64,000 bases of DNA, taken from Zoroaster sp. YZ-2022 (lineage: Eukaryota > Echinodermata > Asteroidea > Forcipulatida > Zoroasteridae). The notes under the pieces were generated by a model. The model was not told the DNA's origin. It saw only the letters and a program-made list of their open reading frames with translations, and searched no databases. The position numbers were made by a program, and so were the translations under genes. The DNA lies in assembly GCA_029582265.1 (NCBI GenBank), contig CM055828.1, forward strand, positions 5,625,402 through 5,689,401. Direction: 5' to 3'. This document shows positions 43,447 to 55,115 of this stretch, one piece after another (position 1 is the first letter of the stretch; each line of letters opens with the position of its first letter).

Positions 43447-43645
43447 GGGGCCAATTTAATACAGCTGTTAAGCAGAGAATTTTGCTAAGCAAATATTTTT
43501 GCTAAGCAATATAAAACGGACTACCAGCCAAAATGCATACCTTTTGTATGAGAGTTTGGCTGGTAAACAAAGGAATCTGCTAAGCAAATTTTTCTGGTAA
43601 GCAATTTTTTTTCTGCATAGCAGCTCTATGAAATTGGCTGGCCCC
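43447..43645 (+). mobile_element. short TIR MITE, family H, copy 2
   Basis: GGGGCCAATTTAATACAGCT at the left and CTATGAAATTGGCTGGCCCC at the right, with TGCTAAGCA repeats throughout. It shares GGACTACCAGCCAAAATGCA with the copy at 22910. Confidence 0.78.
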
Positions 43646-44400
43646 AGGTTAGCACTGCAGTCTGACAAAAATTGCTTTTAGAGTCAGGGTTTCTGCAAAG
43701 GGAGAAGCTGTGACTGACAGCTGATTTGCAAATAGCTAATGAATGTTTATTGAAATAAATTGTTTAAGTGCTCTTTTACTCTGGAGCGAGGTAATCTGAT
43801 GGGAACAAAGTGCCCCCCTTTTTTAGTGATCAGGAATGATGACAGACTGTATTAGATCATCGCCCAATGAGCACTCCTTGGAAAGTATGCTATCAAACAT
43901 TACCCGACTGGGCGTCGCAGGTTGTGATCATAGTAATGTACATGTATTAAAGTATCACTGTCTGTTGACTATTTTCATTCGTTCAAACATAAATATTTTC
44001 TCCATGGAAAAACGTTCATATTGGCCAAAGGTATATTTTTATACATTGTTTAAAAAGACATTTAACTGTGAACAATCACAGTACAGGATTTAAACATTAA
44101 ACGACCAAAGAAACAAACGGAATGACAGATAGCAGGACTGACCGATAGACAGCCGTACATCCCGATCAACAGACAGACAACCAGATAAACAAATGAAAAA
44201 AAAATCAAGAAAAACAAATGAAAACAGTCGTTGCATTTGAACTTGCAGACTTGTAGACCGTAACACAGTGATGAGAAGGTGACACAACTGCCATTTTATA
44301 CGTGTGGGCACGCTATTCTACGGGGCCTCTTATCAGATCGCCCAGTGCGGTGACGGAATTTGTAGGGTCTACATATTATTTCAGGAAGAAAACTGATATG
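43646..44400. other. no gene seen
   Basis: Mixed-composition unique DNA. A run of AACAGACAGACAACCAGATA-like short words near 44165. No element recognised. Confidence 0.3.
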
Positions 44401-44901
44401 TTACCCGACCGTACGAAATGAGTCGGAAGTCGCAAATGCCTGTATTGAGATACGGACACGTAAACATGAGTCATGCGTGTGTGTGGTCGAAAAGAAAAGA
44501 AGAAAAAAATTTCGAAAGAAATAAGTAGAAAAACATGTTAATAAATCTACCCAACTAAAAAATCCCCTAAACAAAATCGGAAAATGTTCAAAATGCTTAT
44601 TTTCTTTACCATGTTGAATCAAGAATGTTCCAAAATTACTCAGCAAAGGATCGTGTTGTTCCCTTTTTGACCATAGAATGCCCAGGTCCTCACTGTATGT
44701 TTGCAGCCAGGTTGACTTAAAACACCTGGTTGCTATGGAAGAATGATATAAAATAAAACCAGAAATCAAGCCCAGACTTAAACGTGCAATATTCCCGTTT
44801 TTTGGTTTTCTGGTAAAACTTGCGTATTTTTTAACGTATGAACATTTTTTTATCAAATGGAAGAGGAGAATATGCTCTTTCAGGACCACATAAAAACTCA
44901 A
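44401..44901 (-). CDS. 166-codon open frame, doubtful
   Basis: A minus-strand frame longer than most here and not built on a repeat. It is rich in F, S and L with basic patches and has no motif I recognise. No clear promoter, splice site or poly-A signal supports it. It may be chance in AT-rich DNA or a decayed coding relic. Confidence 0.15.
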   Translation of the reverse strand: MSFYVVLKEHILLFHLIKKCSYVKKYASFTRKPKNGNIARLSLGLISGFILYHSSIATRCFKSTWLQTYSEDLGILWSKREQHDPLLSNFGTFLIQHGKENKHFEHFPILFRGFFSWVDLLTCFSTYFFRNFFLLFFSTTHTHDSCLRVRISIQAFATSDSFRTVG

Positions 44902-45435
44902 TTTGTGTCGACATCACCTTAAGACTCATTTCATAGGATTCGGTCACGTATTTTGTACAATTGCATGCTGGAAAAAATGTAAAATTTGTCCAGATTTCAT
45001 TGCCCATGATTTAGTAGAAGAGATCGCTGGAACACTGTGTTGTATCATACACAGCCTGTAAAAGTAAGTAATGTACATGTAAGTGGTTTTAACAAAATGG
45101 TAAGTGCCTTATACATTGTACATGCAGCTTATTCAATTGCAGATTCCGTTCTCATTAACCGCATGTTATTGTTTTGTTTGTTTATTCTATCTTTATTCTG
45201 GATATCTCTTTCAATACAAAGTACTGGTCTCCCAAGAGGTCCAGATTAAAACATTATTGTATTCAACACTACATGTATTTAAAATGTACAAAAGTATATA
45301 CAAGATATATTTACAGTATGTGTACATTAATATACACAGTCATAACATAGTATTAAGTTTAAAAGTGTAAACATATAAATGTACATTAGGCCTACATGTA
45401 TATATCAATATACATGAAATCATAATATGTCAGCA

Positions 45436-45945
45436 TTAATGAGTACTGATGGCATTTTTAAAAATATGTGTAGTCATGGTACTAAAGTTGAGCCGAATGT
45501 CATTTGACAACTTATTCCAGCGATTTACAGCTCTAAAGTGGAATGACCGTCTACCTGGATTAGTTTTCCATGGTGGAAGAAGTAAACATTTAAATGTTTG
45601 ACTCCGTGTACCCTTGGAATGTGCAGAATCACTGAATAAGAAATTTGACGATAAATATGAAGGTGCGTTGCCTTGTAAACATTTAAATGTTGTGATAAGA
45701 AGTTGGTCATTCCATCTTTGTTCTAATTTATTCCAGCTAAGTTTAGTCATTAGATCGTTAACTGAAGTACGACTGTCAGCAGTTAAACATTCGGATAATG
45801 CCTGTAGTACCATCTGGTGAAAGCGATACAGGCGCCCCCCCTCCCTTCCCCCTTTAATCAACTCTTGCCAAAAGTCATTATGCAAGTTGCTAGGCAAAAC
45901 AAAATTGTCTTGACTGACCTTGCAGCTCAGATAACGACGACTCAC
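45436..45945 (-). pseudogene. LINE reverse transcriptase C-terminal fragment
   Basis: A minus-strand frame of about 169 residues with a thumb and C-terminal pattern typical of Jockey/CR1-type non-LTR retrotransposons: RWNDQLLITTFKCLQGNAPS, then GTRSQTFKCLLLPPW, then RRSFHFRAVNRWNKL and DIRLNFSTM. There is no start codon or polymerase core upstream, so this is a 5'-truncated insertion, as usual for LINEs. It differs from the fragment at 42055 (SFSVTAPRLWN), so two LINE families are represented. Confidence 0.75.
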
Positions 45946-46231
45946 GCTTTCTTCGGTTAAACTTGATCAAATCAATATGAGACTGAAATAACTTGGTACA
46001 TGTACATGTATGTCCCAGTGATACAAATCCCACTGCTTTTCATCTAAGGTGTTCTTAAACTAGCACAAAAACAGGTGATTGTAGCTCACTGTGGCTTAGT
46101 CCCAATCTTGTTGTCATGTCACGCTGTCCTACAACGATCAAAATCTGTGTGAGGTCTGTAATTTACATGTACATGTATATAATAGCATTGTGACTAAAGC
46201 AATTTATACGGTTACATATATACAACACTGT

Positions 46232-46418
46232 TGTGGAGTGTAGTGGTCTAGTGCACCGGACTCAAGTTCTGGTGACATCAAAATGTGGGTTCGAATCCTG
46301 GCCTGGCCAGAGAAAGACTCTTAACCAAATAATTGCTTTGTCCTAGATTTTTTTGTCCTGAAATTTGAGTCCTGAGACATGTACCTCTGTAGCACTCATG
46401 CAAATGAAAAAAAAAAAG
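46232..46418 (+). mobile_element. tRNA-Leu-derived SINE, degraded short copy
   Basis: GTGCACCGGACTCAAGTTCT and ATGTGGGTTCGAATCCTGG are the anticodon arm (CAA) and B box of the family at 141-479. TAACCAAATAATTGCTTTGTCC is the start of the body, and an A run at 46407-46417 is the tail. The A box is mutated and the body is shortened. Confidence 0.75.
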
Positions 46419-48038
46419 CTTAAGTGATACATGTACTGTGCATGTGATGCATAGCCCATTACATGTTTACAGCAAGAGTGCATTATAAAATTCAGAACTC
46501 ACCTTCATCTTAAAGTTCAGGTGGACACTTCTTTGTGCGTACTGATTTAGGAAAGTCACAAAATCATAAAAGCTTTATTTTCCATGTGATTTTTCAAGCA
46601 AGTTGTCGATCCTGACTTCAAGACCTGTGCATTATATGCATGTACATGTAATATCTTTATCATAGAGCAGGCATCTTGTTTTTCTTTGAAGGGAAAACAG
46701 CCTGGTCCCATTTTTGTATAATGAAATTGAAAGGAAAGGGAAAATAATCACCAAAAATGCTTCCTTGTTCTGCATACAGTATATAATAGGAATTCTTCCA
46801 TGTAATGTCTCTTTTTTCATTTAAGGATTTGTTTTTTATGCCCATTGCTTTGTTTGTTCTCTTTCTAATTTAGAATTGGCGAAACAGATTTTCTTTCAAA
46901 GTTAAGTATTTAGCTTTGTTTAACTCAGGAAAATATGTAAATGACAGACATACAGCACAATGTAGACCTAGAGCATGTGATATTCCTCTTAATTCATAAG
47001 TTCTTCAGCTTCTTCTGACACTTTGTTTTATTCTGCCATGTTAACAGGAATTTCCAATCAGAAGGTTTCATCCCATTAGAGGACCAATTCATTACTCGCA
47101 TGTTCAGGCCTTAACAAAAAATAAATCAATTTTTAGTCATGTTTATGTTGAACTTTTCCTCGGGCAACCATCAATAAAAGATTGATTAATCACACAGCAC
47201 AAACGCTTCAGCCAAGATGTGACAAAATTGTCAAATTTGGGTAGATTTGATGAGGGCAAACGGACGAGAAAAAAAAAACGGGGTGGAAAAAAACGCAAAA
47301 AATAGACTCTGAGGTGTTGTGATTGACACATGCCGCGGAGTGAACGTAATTGATGAAAGTCCGCTTCTGTTAAATTTAAATGTAAATAGAAATTCCTCGG
47401 AGAGCTATGGCAACAATGCCCTCGCTAGTGTGTGACCATTGTCACTTCCGCAGTGAAATGTGTACTTTCTCTTCAGTTACACCATTTTCAACTCTCAGTG
47501 CAAACAGTCGCGTACAGTGAAGCCATCTCTAGGCGATGTGAAGCAGACCCCTCTCCTTAGAAATATCTGAGTACAAGTAATTGAGTTTCAGCCGAAGGAG
47601 CAAGTCAGTGTAACAGTTTTGGCACATTTAAAAGTTGTCTTGACACAGGATTCCAAATGTCAAAACTATTAGCTGAAAAACTGTGGTATTGGCAAGAAAG
47701 CAAGTTTTGCATGTTTATGATGAGAGTGAAACATATTGGTAAAAAAAAATTATATATATATTTTTTTTCTTTTTAAATTCAACCCTAGTAGGTGCTTTTG
47801 TAAAGGCAAAGTTTCCATTTTTATCTGTTTTTTATTTTTTCCCTCTTGTAGAAAGGAACACAAATACTTTAAAATTACACTTTTCACAAAAGATCAGAAG
47901 CATAGCTTTACAGTAATCAACCCATATCAGTCAATGCACAGTAGTTATTGTTTAACCATGCGTTATTCATTTATCTTATGAAATATTTCTTTTTCAACTT
48001 TTTCCCCGATTCATAGAGGAACATAGCAAATTTTCAGA
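46419..48038. other. unique DNA, part possibly regulatory
   Basis: No repeat family recognised over 1.6 kb. At 47410-47445 two SOX-like cores face each other (AACAATGCCC and GACCATTGTCAC, about 20 bp apart) within a GC-richer block (47310-47540). This would suit an enhancer but is only a motif match. Confidence 0.3.
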
Positions 48039-49021
48039 TTAACCCTAACCCTCCCAAATCCTCCAAAATCCTCTTTGCTAAAGTGAAGGATTTTGAAGGA
48101 TTGAGATTACATGCTACATGTTCTTTGCTAAAGTGAAGGATTTTGGAGGATTGAGGTTATTAGGCATACTTGCCTTTCCATGGTACATGTACATCCATGT
48201 TTGTTGTAGTGATTGCAAGGTCAGTGCTTGGATCAGTGGGCACTGTTTATTGCTCCATGCGTGCAGGGAGGGTCCCTGGCCATGTACATGTATCACAGAT
48301 TAGAAACACATGTGTGCATACATGTCATTTGCTTGCTTTACTACTGAAGGATTTTGGAGGATTCAGGTTATGTGTAAGCAAATGGGCCTAGGGAGTTAGG
48401 AAGGATTCAGGTTATGTGTAAGCAAATGGGCCTAGGGAGTTAGGAAGGATTCAGGTTATGTGTAAGCAAATGGGCCTAGGGAGTTAGGAAGGATTCAGGT
48501 TATGTGTAAGCAAATAGGCCTAGGGAGTTAGGAAGGATTCAGGTTATGTGTAAGCAAATAGGCCTAGGGAGTTAGGGAGGATTCAGGTTATGTGTAAGCA
48601 AGTGGGCCTAGGGAGTTAGGAAGGATTCAGGTTATGTGTAAGCAAATAGGCCTAGGGAGTTAGGAAGGATTCAGGTTATGTGTAAGCAAATAGGCCTTGG
48701 GAGTTAGGAAGGATTCAGGTTATGTGTAAGCAAATGGGCCTAGGGAGTTAGGGAGGATTCAGGTTATGTGTAAGCAAATAGGCCTAGGGAGTTAGGGAGG
48801 ATTCAGGTTATGTGTAAGCAAGTGGGCCTAGGGAGTTAGGAAGGATTCAGGTTATGTGTAAGCAAATAGGCCTAGGGAGTTAGGAAGGATTCAGGTTATG
48901 TGTAAGCAAATAGGCCTAGGGAGTTAGGAAGGATTCAGGTTATGTGTAAGCAAATAGGCCTAGGGAGTTAGGGAGGATTCAGGTTATGTGTAAGCAAATA
49001 GGCCTAGGGAGTTAGGGTTAA
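48039..49021 (+). mobile_element. TTAA element, family B, copy 3, expanded to 983 bp
   Basis: Left end TTAACCCTAACCCTCCC; right end GGGAGTTAGGGTTAA. It contains the family core (GTTTGTTGTAGTGATTGCAA ... GGGAGGGTCCCTGGCCATGT) and word pairs AAATCCTCCAAAATCCTC and GAAGGATTTTGGAGGATT at 10 bp. Two thirds of its length is the 44-bp array at 48364-49017. Confidence 0.9.
48355..49017 (+). repeat. 44-bp minisatellite, 15 copies, derived from the TTAA element end
   Basis: CAGGTTATGTGTAAGCAA starts at 48364 and every 44 bp to 48980 without a gap. Each unit ends TAGGGAGTTAGG and so includes part of the terminal repeat itself. Variants alternate between AAATGGGCC and AAATAGGCC, and between TTAGGAAGG and TTAGGGAGG, in blocks, suggesting duplication of multi-unit segments. 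Confidence 0.95.
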
Positions 49022-49696
49022 TGCAAACAAAATAACCAAAAAACCACAGATGAAAAAATATAATAAATACTTTTAAAAAGTGGATGATATACCTTTAAAT
49101 GGGTTTTGGTTTAATGAAAATAATTCATTTGTAATGATCGTTTCAATGATAATTGAATCATTGCCAAGGAATCAATATTATTGTTCCTGCTGCCTCGACC
49201 AAGCCTCTGAGGAGCTGAGGTTCTAGAAATCTGCGTGCATAATAATGGCCGAAAAAAAAACATCAGATTAGGCTCATCAATTCCTACCCCTGCTATCTGA
49301 TGTATCCTGCACGATGGCGGACAATCTTGAGCCGTGTGATCGGAGTTTAATGTGGGCCAACATCCATCACAGCTTTGAAAACGACTGCCGGGGAGAACGA
49401 AACATTGCTAAACTGGTACACTGTACTTCATCCCACTCCTTGTATGTTCTTGTATATTCTTTCGTCTAGAATTGTCCTCAAATGTGGAGTTAAGGGTACT
49501 TTTTACATGTCGTTGTCAGAGTCCCTGGTCAATTTAAATGTATCAACAAGAGTCATGGAACGACACTTACGGAAGGGCTAAATAAAATGAAGCTTCAGAA
49601 ACTAATAAAAAAGCTTCAGAAACTAATATTCTGCCACTACAAAGACCTACAAAACCTACCCAAAATCTTTTTTTTTTTTAATACTTAAACTGTTTA
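49022..49696. other. no gene seen
   Basis: Mixed DNA ending in a T run. A 68-codon frame at 49375 has no support. Confidence 0.35.
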
Positions 49697-50010
49697 GGCC
49701 CCTCAAAAAAGTCTCCGGTTTCTGGTCATATGTCAGCTTCAAAATCCGTGCGGTGACACTTTTTTTTTTTTTTTTTTTTTTTGGCCAACCAGTGAAATAC
49801 ATGATACTTGTATACGCGGTTTCCCATACACAAGGTATGGTGGCTAAGAGAGGCCTCACAAATCGGGCAAACGTTCATACCCCTGAAAAAGTTGTTTAAA
49901 ACACAGCACTGCAGAATTCCAAGCGATCCAGCAATTTTAGAAAACTAAAAATGCAGACGAGTCTGAGGCGACATGCGCAGAGACCAGAAACTGAGACTTT
50001 TTTTTTTTGG
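49697..50010 (-). mobile_element. TIR repeat, family R, copy 2 (inverted)
   Basis: AAAAAAGTCTCCGGTTTCTGGTC begins it in part and AGACCAGAAACTGAGAC ends it. GGCCAACCAGTGAAATACAT and AACGTTCATACCCCTGAAAA are the reverse of phrases at 10905-11265. It contains a long T run at 49761-49782. Confidence 0.65.
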
Positions 50011-51204
50011 CCTTACTAAGAGTACAATAAGAATCAGCAGGACGGGTTCAATATAGCAGATTCCTATTTTGAGGAGACATGTCATTGTGATCTTCAAGTA
50101 CGACCTTCATTGTACCGTACAGGAACTTGACTGAAAATACTGCTTAAAGATGGTATCACTATCATCTTGGCATATCTGGGGGTTAAGTGGGGACATGTTT
50201 GTACTTTTATTAATTAATTTGTCACTGTAGGATTGTTTGCTATAAAAAAAACTTTCAAATGTTTCAAGAAACCTTAATCACACATACCCATACCCATAAA
50301 ATTTGCCATTTTCTTTTTGGCTGTCAAAGCCTGGTCGGGTGACCAAGTGCCCTCATTGTCAAGGTAGCCTTGATACTGCGCAGCGCGACTATAATGAACA
50401 TCATGGAGTCTCGCGCATAAACGTGGTCGTTGGTTATAGTGATTTGTGGTTGTAGTGATTTGTGGTTGTAATGCCAAAACAAGACACTTGGCGACAAGGG
50501 TCGTGTTCAGTATAACTAAATGACCATTATAGTTGCACTTGTTATTGCAGCTATGTACTGTGTGCCCGCTTTGACTACAGATAGAAAGCACTGTTTTTGA
50601 TTAGAAGAACATCTACGTATCAACAGACCCATATCCTGATTCGTGTTCTCGGCCCATTTTCCGTGATATTTCTAACCCGATTGCAAATCAAAAAAACAAC
50701 GGTGGACACTTCATGACCAAGAAATGAAGAGTAATGGCAGTGTGCAGCATTTCTGGGTCAGCGTACTTGGCTAATTCCTATAACTAACCAGCACTGTCTA
50801 TTAGCTTCATGATTCGTTAACTCCCCGCTCACTAATGCAGCAGCTCCTATTCATGTTAATGTCACCCCAAGGCGTTAGTTATGTGCCATTTGAGGGGAGA
50901 TAGCGGTACACTTTGTGCTAATCTTCGTTATTCCAAGCTGTGATGGGATGCATAATGCATGTTTTTATCATCCGTGACATTCATCCAGTGCACTTTCCCG
51001 AGGTGAAGGATACAAAATAAATGATAAACTTGTACTTTCAATTCCGAATTTGTGTGCTTCCTTGACTGTTATTTTCGCATGTTCTCCATTAAAGAGAGGT
51101 TGAACAATCACCATTGGTAATGACCTGAAAAGAAACTGGGGGAATTATCATCTGAAATACATACATGTACTTGGTTTTGAAATGGTATAAATTATACAAA
51201 ACCA
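50011..51204. other. mostly unique DNA, no gene seen
   Basis: The block 50740-51010 is more complex than its surroundings (CGTTAACTCCCCGCTCACTA, GAGGGGAGATAGCGGTACAC) and may be conserved non-coding DNA. TAGTGATTTGTGGTTG is repeated in tandem near 50437. Confidence 0.3.
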
Positions 51205-51494
51205 AGCCTGTGATTTCTCAGGATTTTTCATGATTTCAGGATTTTTTTTACAAATCTCCTTTTGCCTCACCATTTTCTTGGAAGAAGAGAAGTAGCCACC
51301 AAGGAAAGAAAGAAGTAGCCTGTGTTGTTTTCAAACCTCTAGTTTCTTGTTTGTGGGGATGTGGAGAGTCTGTGATTTCTCCAAAATTAAACATCCAGGA
51401 CGTTCAGGGGACTTTGTCCTCTAGACCAAAGGGAGACCCAGGCCTGCTAGCCATATTTCAGGATTTTTTACTTTTGTCAAAATTGCACCCCTGA
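51205..51494 (+). mobile_element. repeat family F, copy 4
   Basis: CCTGTGATTTCTCAGGATTT at the left; GTCAAAATTGCACCCCTGA at the right. The body has AAGGAAAGAAAGAAGTAGCC and CTAGACCAAAGGGAGACCCA. It sits directly upstream of a family N copy. Confidence 0.78.
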
Positions 51495-52030
51495 AAAACA
51501 TCCTGTGAAGTTATTCAGTCTGACATTCAAATCTGAAATAGATCATCCAGCCAGTGATCTATTTCCATAAATCTGAATGCATTTTTCACAATTTTCTCTT
51601 TCATGATACAGTGAAATAAGCTGAAACTTTCACAGGTTCGATTCATTCTTCATTCTTATAAATTATGGAGGTGTATACTGGCTTTTGATAAAGGGAGGTT
51701 AAAACGTTTGGTAATATCAAAACACAATCACATAAACATCCCTTGAAATGTTTATACCGATCAAAACGTTGAGTTGTAACCAACCAGTTCTTTTCATAAT
51801 TAATTACTACTCAATTGAGAACTTCACATGGTGTCACTGCATCGCAGTCTTTACTTGCCTGAATTGTTATTGTTTTGATAAAATTAATGAAATAATTTCA
51901 TGCAAAATAGTCGTTATTGGCCTTACGTAATGAAATACAGAAAGTTTGAATGCATTTTCACTATTTTCTTATTAAAGATACTACATATTATTATTAAGCT
52001 GAAACTTTTACTGGTTGGTTGTAACCCTGG
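51495..52030 (+). mobile_element. family N copies, degraded, serving as target for a B element
   Basis: AATCTGAATGCATTTTTCAC, AGCTGAAACTTTCACAGGTT (51630) and again TTTGAATGCATTTTCACTAT and AGCTGAAACTTTTACTGGTT (52000) show at least two partial N units. Confidence 0.5.
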
Positions 52031-52306
52031 TAACCCTAACCTTCCCAAATCCTCCAAAATCCTCTTTGCTAAAGTTGAAGGATTTTGAAGGATTGAGGTT
52101 ACATGCAACATGCTCTTTGCTAAACTGAAGGATTTTGGAGGATTGAGGTTATTAGGCATACTTGCCATTCCATGGTACATGTACATCCATGTTTGTTGTA
52201 GTGATTGCAAGGTCAGTGCTTGGGTCAGTGGACACTGTTTATTGCTCCATGCATGCAGGGAGGGTCCCTGGTCATGTACATGTATCACAGATTGTGCTTG
52301 CTTTAA
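52031..52306 (+). mobile_element. TTAA element, family B, copy 4 (3' truncated)
   Basis: Begins TAACCCTAACCTTCCC; the flank has decayed to GTAA. It carries AAATCCTCCAAAATCCTC, GAAGGATTTTGGAGGATT and the core to TGTATCACAGATT, then skips to GTGCTTGCTTTA and stops. The 44-bp terminal unit is missing entirely. Confidence 0.8.
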
Positions 52307-52860
52307 TGCACTGCCACATTAGAATGCATACATGTACAAACAATCTGAATGCATTTTACTCATTTTCCTTTAAAGAGAAAGTACAGCATTGGCTGTTAGC
52401 TGTTGACAACAGTACCAAATTGTTATCAGGAAGCTAACATGATATGAAGTTGGTATCAAATCATCATTCTCCCTGAATTGCCCTCATTTCAGAGATAACA
52501 CAATATACATATATACACAGCTGTCAGTAACTTTTTGTTCCATGTATTTTCTGTAAAAAATTGTGCATTGCTTTTTTTTTTTCTTGGCACTTTTCTTCCG
52601 ACATACATGTAGACTCCGCATTGAGCTGAAACTTCCACTGAATGATTGTCTTAAATGTAAATATCTTGATTCAATGCAAGTAAGCATACCAAAAGAAGCA
52701 GTTTTGAAAACATTTCCAGTGATGTACCTTCCTTCCCAAAAAATTGAGCTGAAACTTTCTAAGGTTGGTTTCTATATACATTTACGTATTGTACATCTCT
52801 TGATTGTAGTAAAGTATGCATGCATTTATAGACTTGTTACCAATGGTACACACTCCCTAC
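52307..52860 (+). mobile_element. family N copies, degraded
   Basis: AATCTGAATGCATTTTACTC, TTGAGCTGAAACTTCCACTG, ATATCTTGATTCAATGCAAG, AGCAGTTTTGAAAACATTTC and GATGTACCTTCCTT follow the N order. A second partial set begins at 52741. Confidence 0.55.
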
Positions 52861-53076
52861 AAAGGGTCAGTATTGTCACGATTAGAGAAGACTTTCAACA
52901 GGGCATGGAATCGGTGTCCTAGTATTAACACATTGACTGACAATTACTGGCTCATTTATGCAGCAGCAACGGTAATATGACCTTATCATGTGGAGTATTA
53001 TTTTCATTCGTTGAGTTAATCTAATACAAGCGTTCCGATTCTATGCCCTGTTGATCGCAATGAAAATGTCCCTTTA
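52861..53076 (+). mobile_element. MITE family M, copy 4
   Basis: 216 bp: left AGTATTGTCACGATTAGAGA ... AACAGGGCATGGAATCGG; right CCGATTCTATGCCCTGTTGA ... AAAATGTCCCTTT. It is inverted relative to 4673 as judged by the GCAGCAGCAACGGTAATATG core. Confidence 0.8.
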
Positions 53077-54798
53077 AAAGTTGTATTTGGGCGTGAGTTC
53101 AATACGAAAGCAGTTTAATATCAAGCAGCTTGACTGTGGGTTCTTTCTCTGTTCCGTGGGCTGACTAAACGCTCCCCTTTTAGCTTGACTTCGTCGGTCA
53201 AGGACAGCTGGCTCACAATGTGTTTTTCCAACTGTGTTTTTGTGCAGCTGATTCTAGATTTGGTTCACTCTATTAAGGTATGTTTTGTGTGCACACTATA
53301 GCCTATTATTACTGCAACAGTAGGTTTAAAACCTGTCCACTACAACTCTAACTCTAAAAGTTCATCAAAATGAACTGTAACTAACACAGGTTGCTTCCAA
53401 TTCATTTAATACATCTCTTGATTCGCACATATGCATGTATAGACTTTTTACCAATGGTGCACACTTTTAAAGTTGTAACTGTAAAGGTTTTCAGAATTAG
53501 ATTTTCAGTTTTGTTCACCTTCGTCAGGGATAATCAAATACAGTACTTTGGAGTCTTCTTGCTTGTGACGTCCAACTTGAAATAGTTAGAAGAGTAAGTC
53601 AGCGTTCCTCCATTCCAGATCTAGGCCATCAGGAAGGAGATCAAGCTTTTGTTTTAATTAGATTAATCACGACCCTGGAATTATGATAGGAAATAGGGTG
53701 ATTGGTAAAGTTTGCACAAGATGGGACCTTCTGGCGAAAATGTAACCTCCTTTTTTGTGGACCATTGAGCACTGAATTGGTTGGGCTAGGTAGTTTATAA
53801 AGTAACCGGTCGGTTGGTTTGCTTCTATAGTACCATCCATATTTCATGAATAGAATGTTCTGCTCTGTTTCACATTGTAGAAAAAAACTGTCTCTCACCT
53901 ATTGTCATTTTTGTGTCTGTGTGTGGTGTCGGATAGCTGGCAAACATTTACATTTGTAATGCTCGACGGGCGTTTTAGTTATCATGCAAAGTAGTCAACC
54001 ACTAAAAAACAGGTGTGGAACTAGGTAAGTTATCATAAGTCACCATGAGCTAGACGTCAGGAAGGTATGTGTTGGACATTTTTGTTATTTTTCTCCACAT
54101 TTCTCTGTATCTATCCTTAAATGTTGTTGTGTGTAGATGGTCCATTTATCGGTGGATTTAAGTCCCGCATTGCCAGAGGCAATTTTTAACCAATGATTCA
54201 CACTCTGTCGGACAAGTTGAATGGCAGAACAGCAAACCTGACCAAACTCTCTTTATCTAGTTTGTCTCCGTTCCCTTGTGTCCTTGCATGTAGTAGTGTT
54301 TCAATGCGATCTAACTCTTTTTCATCTCGTCAGCCAGCTAGTGGCACTCAATGGTGGTAGCTTCTGAAGAGTGCTTAGAGCAGGATATAGGGAAGGGGGG
54401 GGGGGGTTCCCTCACAGGCCAAATGTGTGCAAACAACACTAATCCATGTGCTGACTGGGCAGTGCTCCCTTTTTTTTTCGCTCTCTCGCTCTCGATTCAT
54501 TTTGCAATGATATTGACATGGTTCTGACGGGCGGACTTCAAGTGGGCCATTAGTTTTTGCTGAACACACAGCGTGTGTGTGATGTGGTGTAGACATCTGT
54601 CAGGTTGCTGGATGGAGTATTTAGAGGGGAAATACCAGCCGGTTGGTTCAGCCTTTTCATGAACGATCTGGGATGTATATATAACCATAAACCATTTAGT
54701 CTTGTGCGTCATTACATTAAATGTGTTACATGACGTTACGTTGTCGGATCATTAAGGTGTAGAGTGTGAGGGGTCATTCCCCCCCCCCCCACACCCCT
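53077..54798. other. unique DNA, no gene seen
   Basis: Contains a G run near 54395 and a C run near 54781. None of the frames has splice or domain support. A TTTTTACCAATGGTGCACAC phrase (53445) echoes 52845 (TTGTTACCAATGGTACACAC), showing N-like remnants. Confidence 0.3.
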
Positions 54799-54828
54799 TT
54801 AAAAGGAATACATCTTTGGTAATTACCG

Positions 54829-55115
54829 GGTCTGTGATTTCTCAGGATTTTTCCTGATTTCAGGATTTTTTACAAATCTCTTTGCCTCAGAATTTTCTTG
54901 AAAGAAGAGAAGTAGCCTTCAAGGAAAGAAAGAAGTAGCCTGTATTGTGTCCAAACCTCTAGTTTCTTGTTTGTGGGGATGTGGAGAATCTGTAAATCCT
55001 CCAAAATGAAACATACAGGAGGTTCAGGGGTGGCTTTATCCTCTAGACCAAAGGGAGACCCAGGCCCACTACCCATTTTTCAGGATTTTTGACGTTTCTC
55101 AAAGCACACCCCAGG
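54829..55115 (+). mobile_element. repeat family F, copy 5, with near-perfect 8-bp flanks
   Basis: GGTCTGTGATTTCTCAGG at the left; AAAGCACACCCCAGG at the right. The flanks are AATTACCG (54821) and AATTACCC (55116), seven of eight identical, consistent with a hAT-type target duplication. It lies inside family N and is therefore younger than that copy. Confidence 0.75.

Noticed and set aside
43098..43505. Proline-rich and glycine-rich open frames of 80-135 codons
   Set aside because: They only translate the polypyrimidine array, and frames are open on both strands at once.
3510..49021. Telomere-like TTAACCCTAACC and GTTAGGGTTAA sequences
   Set aside because: They look like TTAGGG telomere repeats but occur singly, always at the ends of TTAA-flanked elements, never as arrays of the hexamer.
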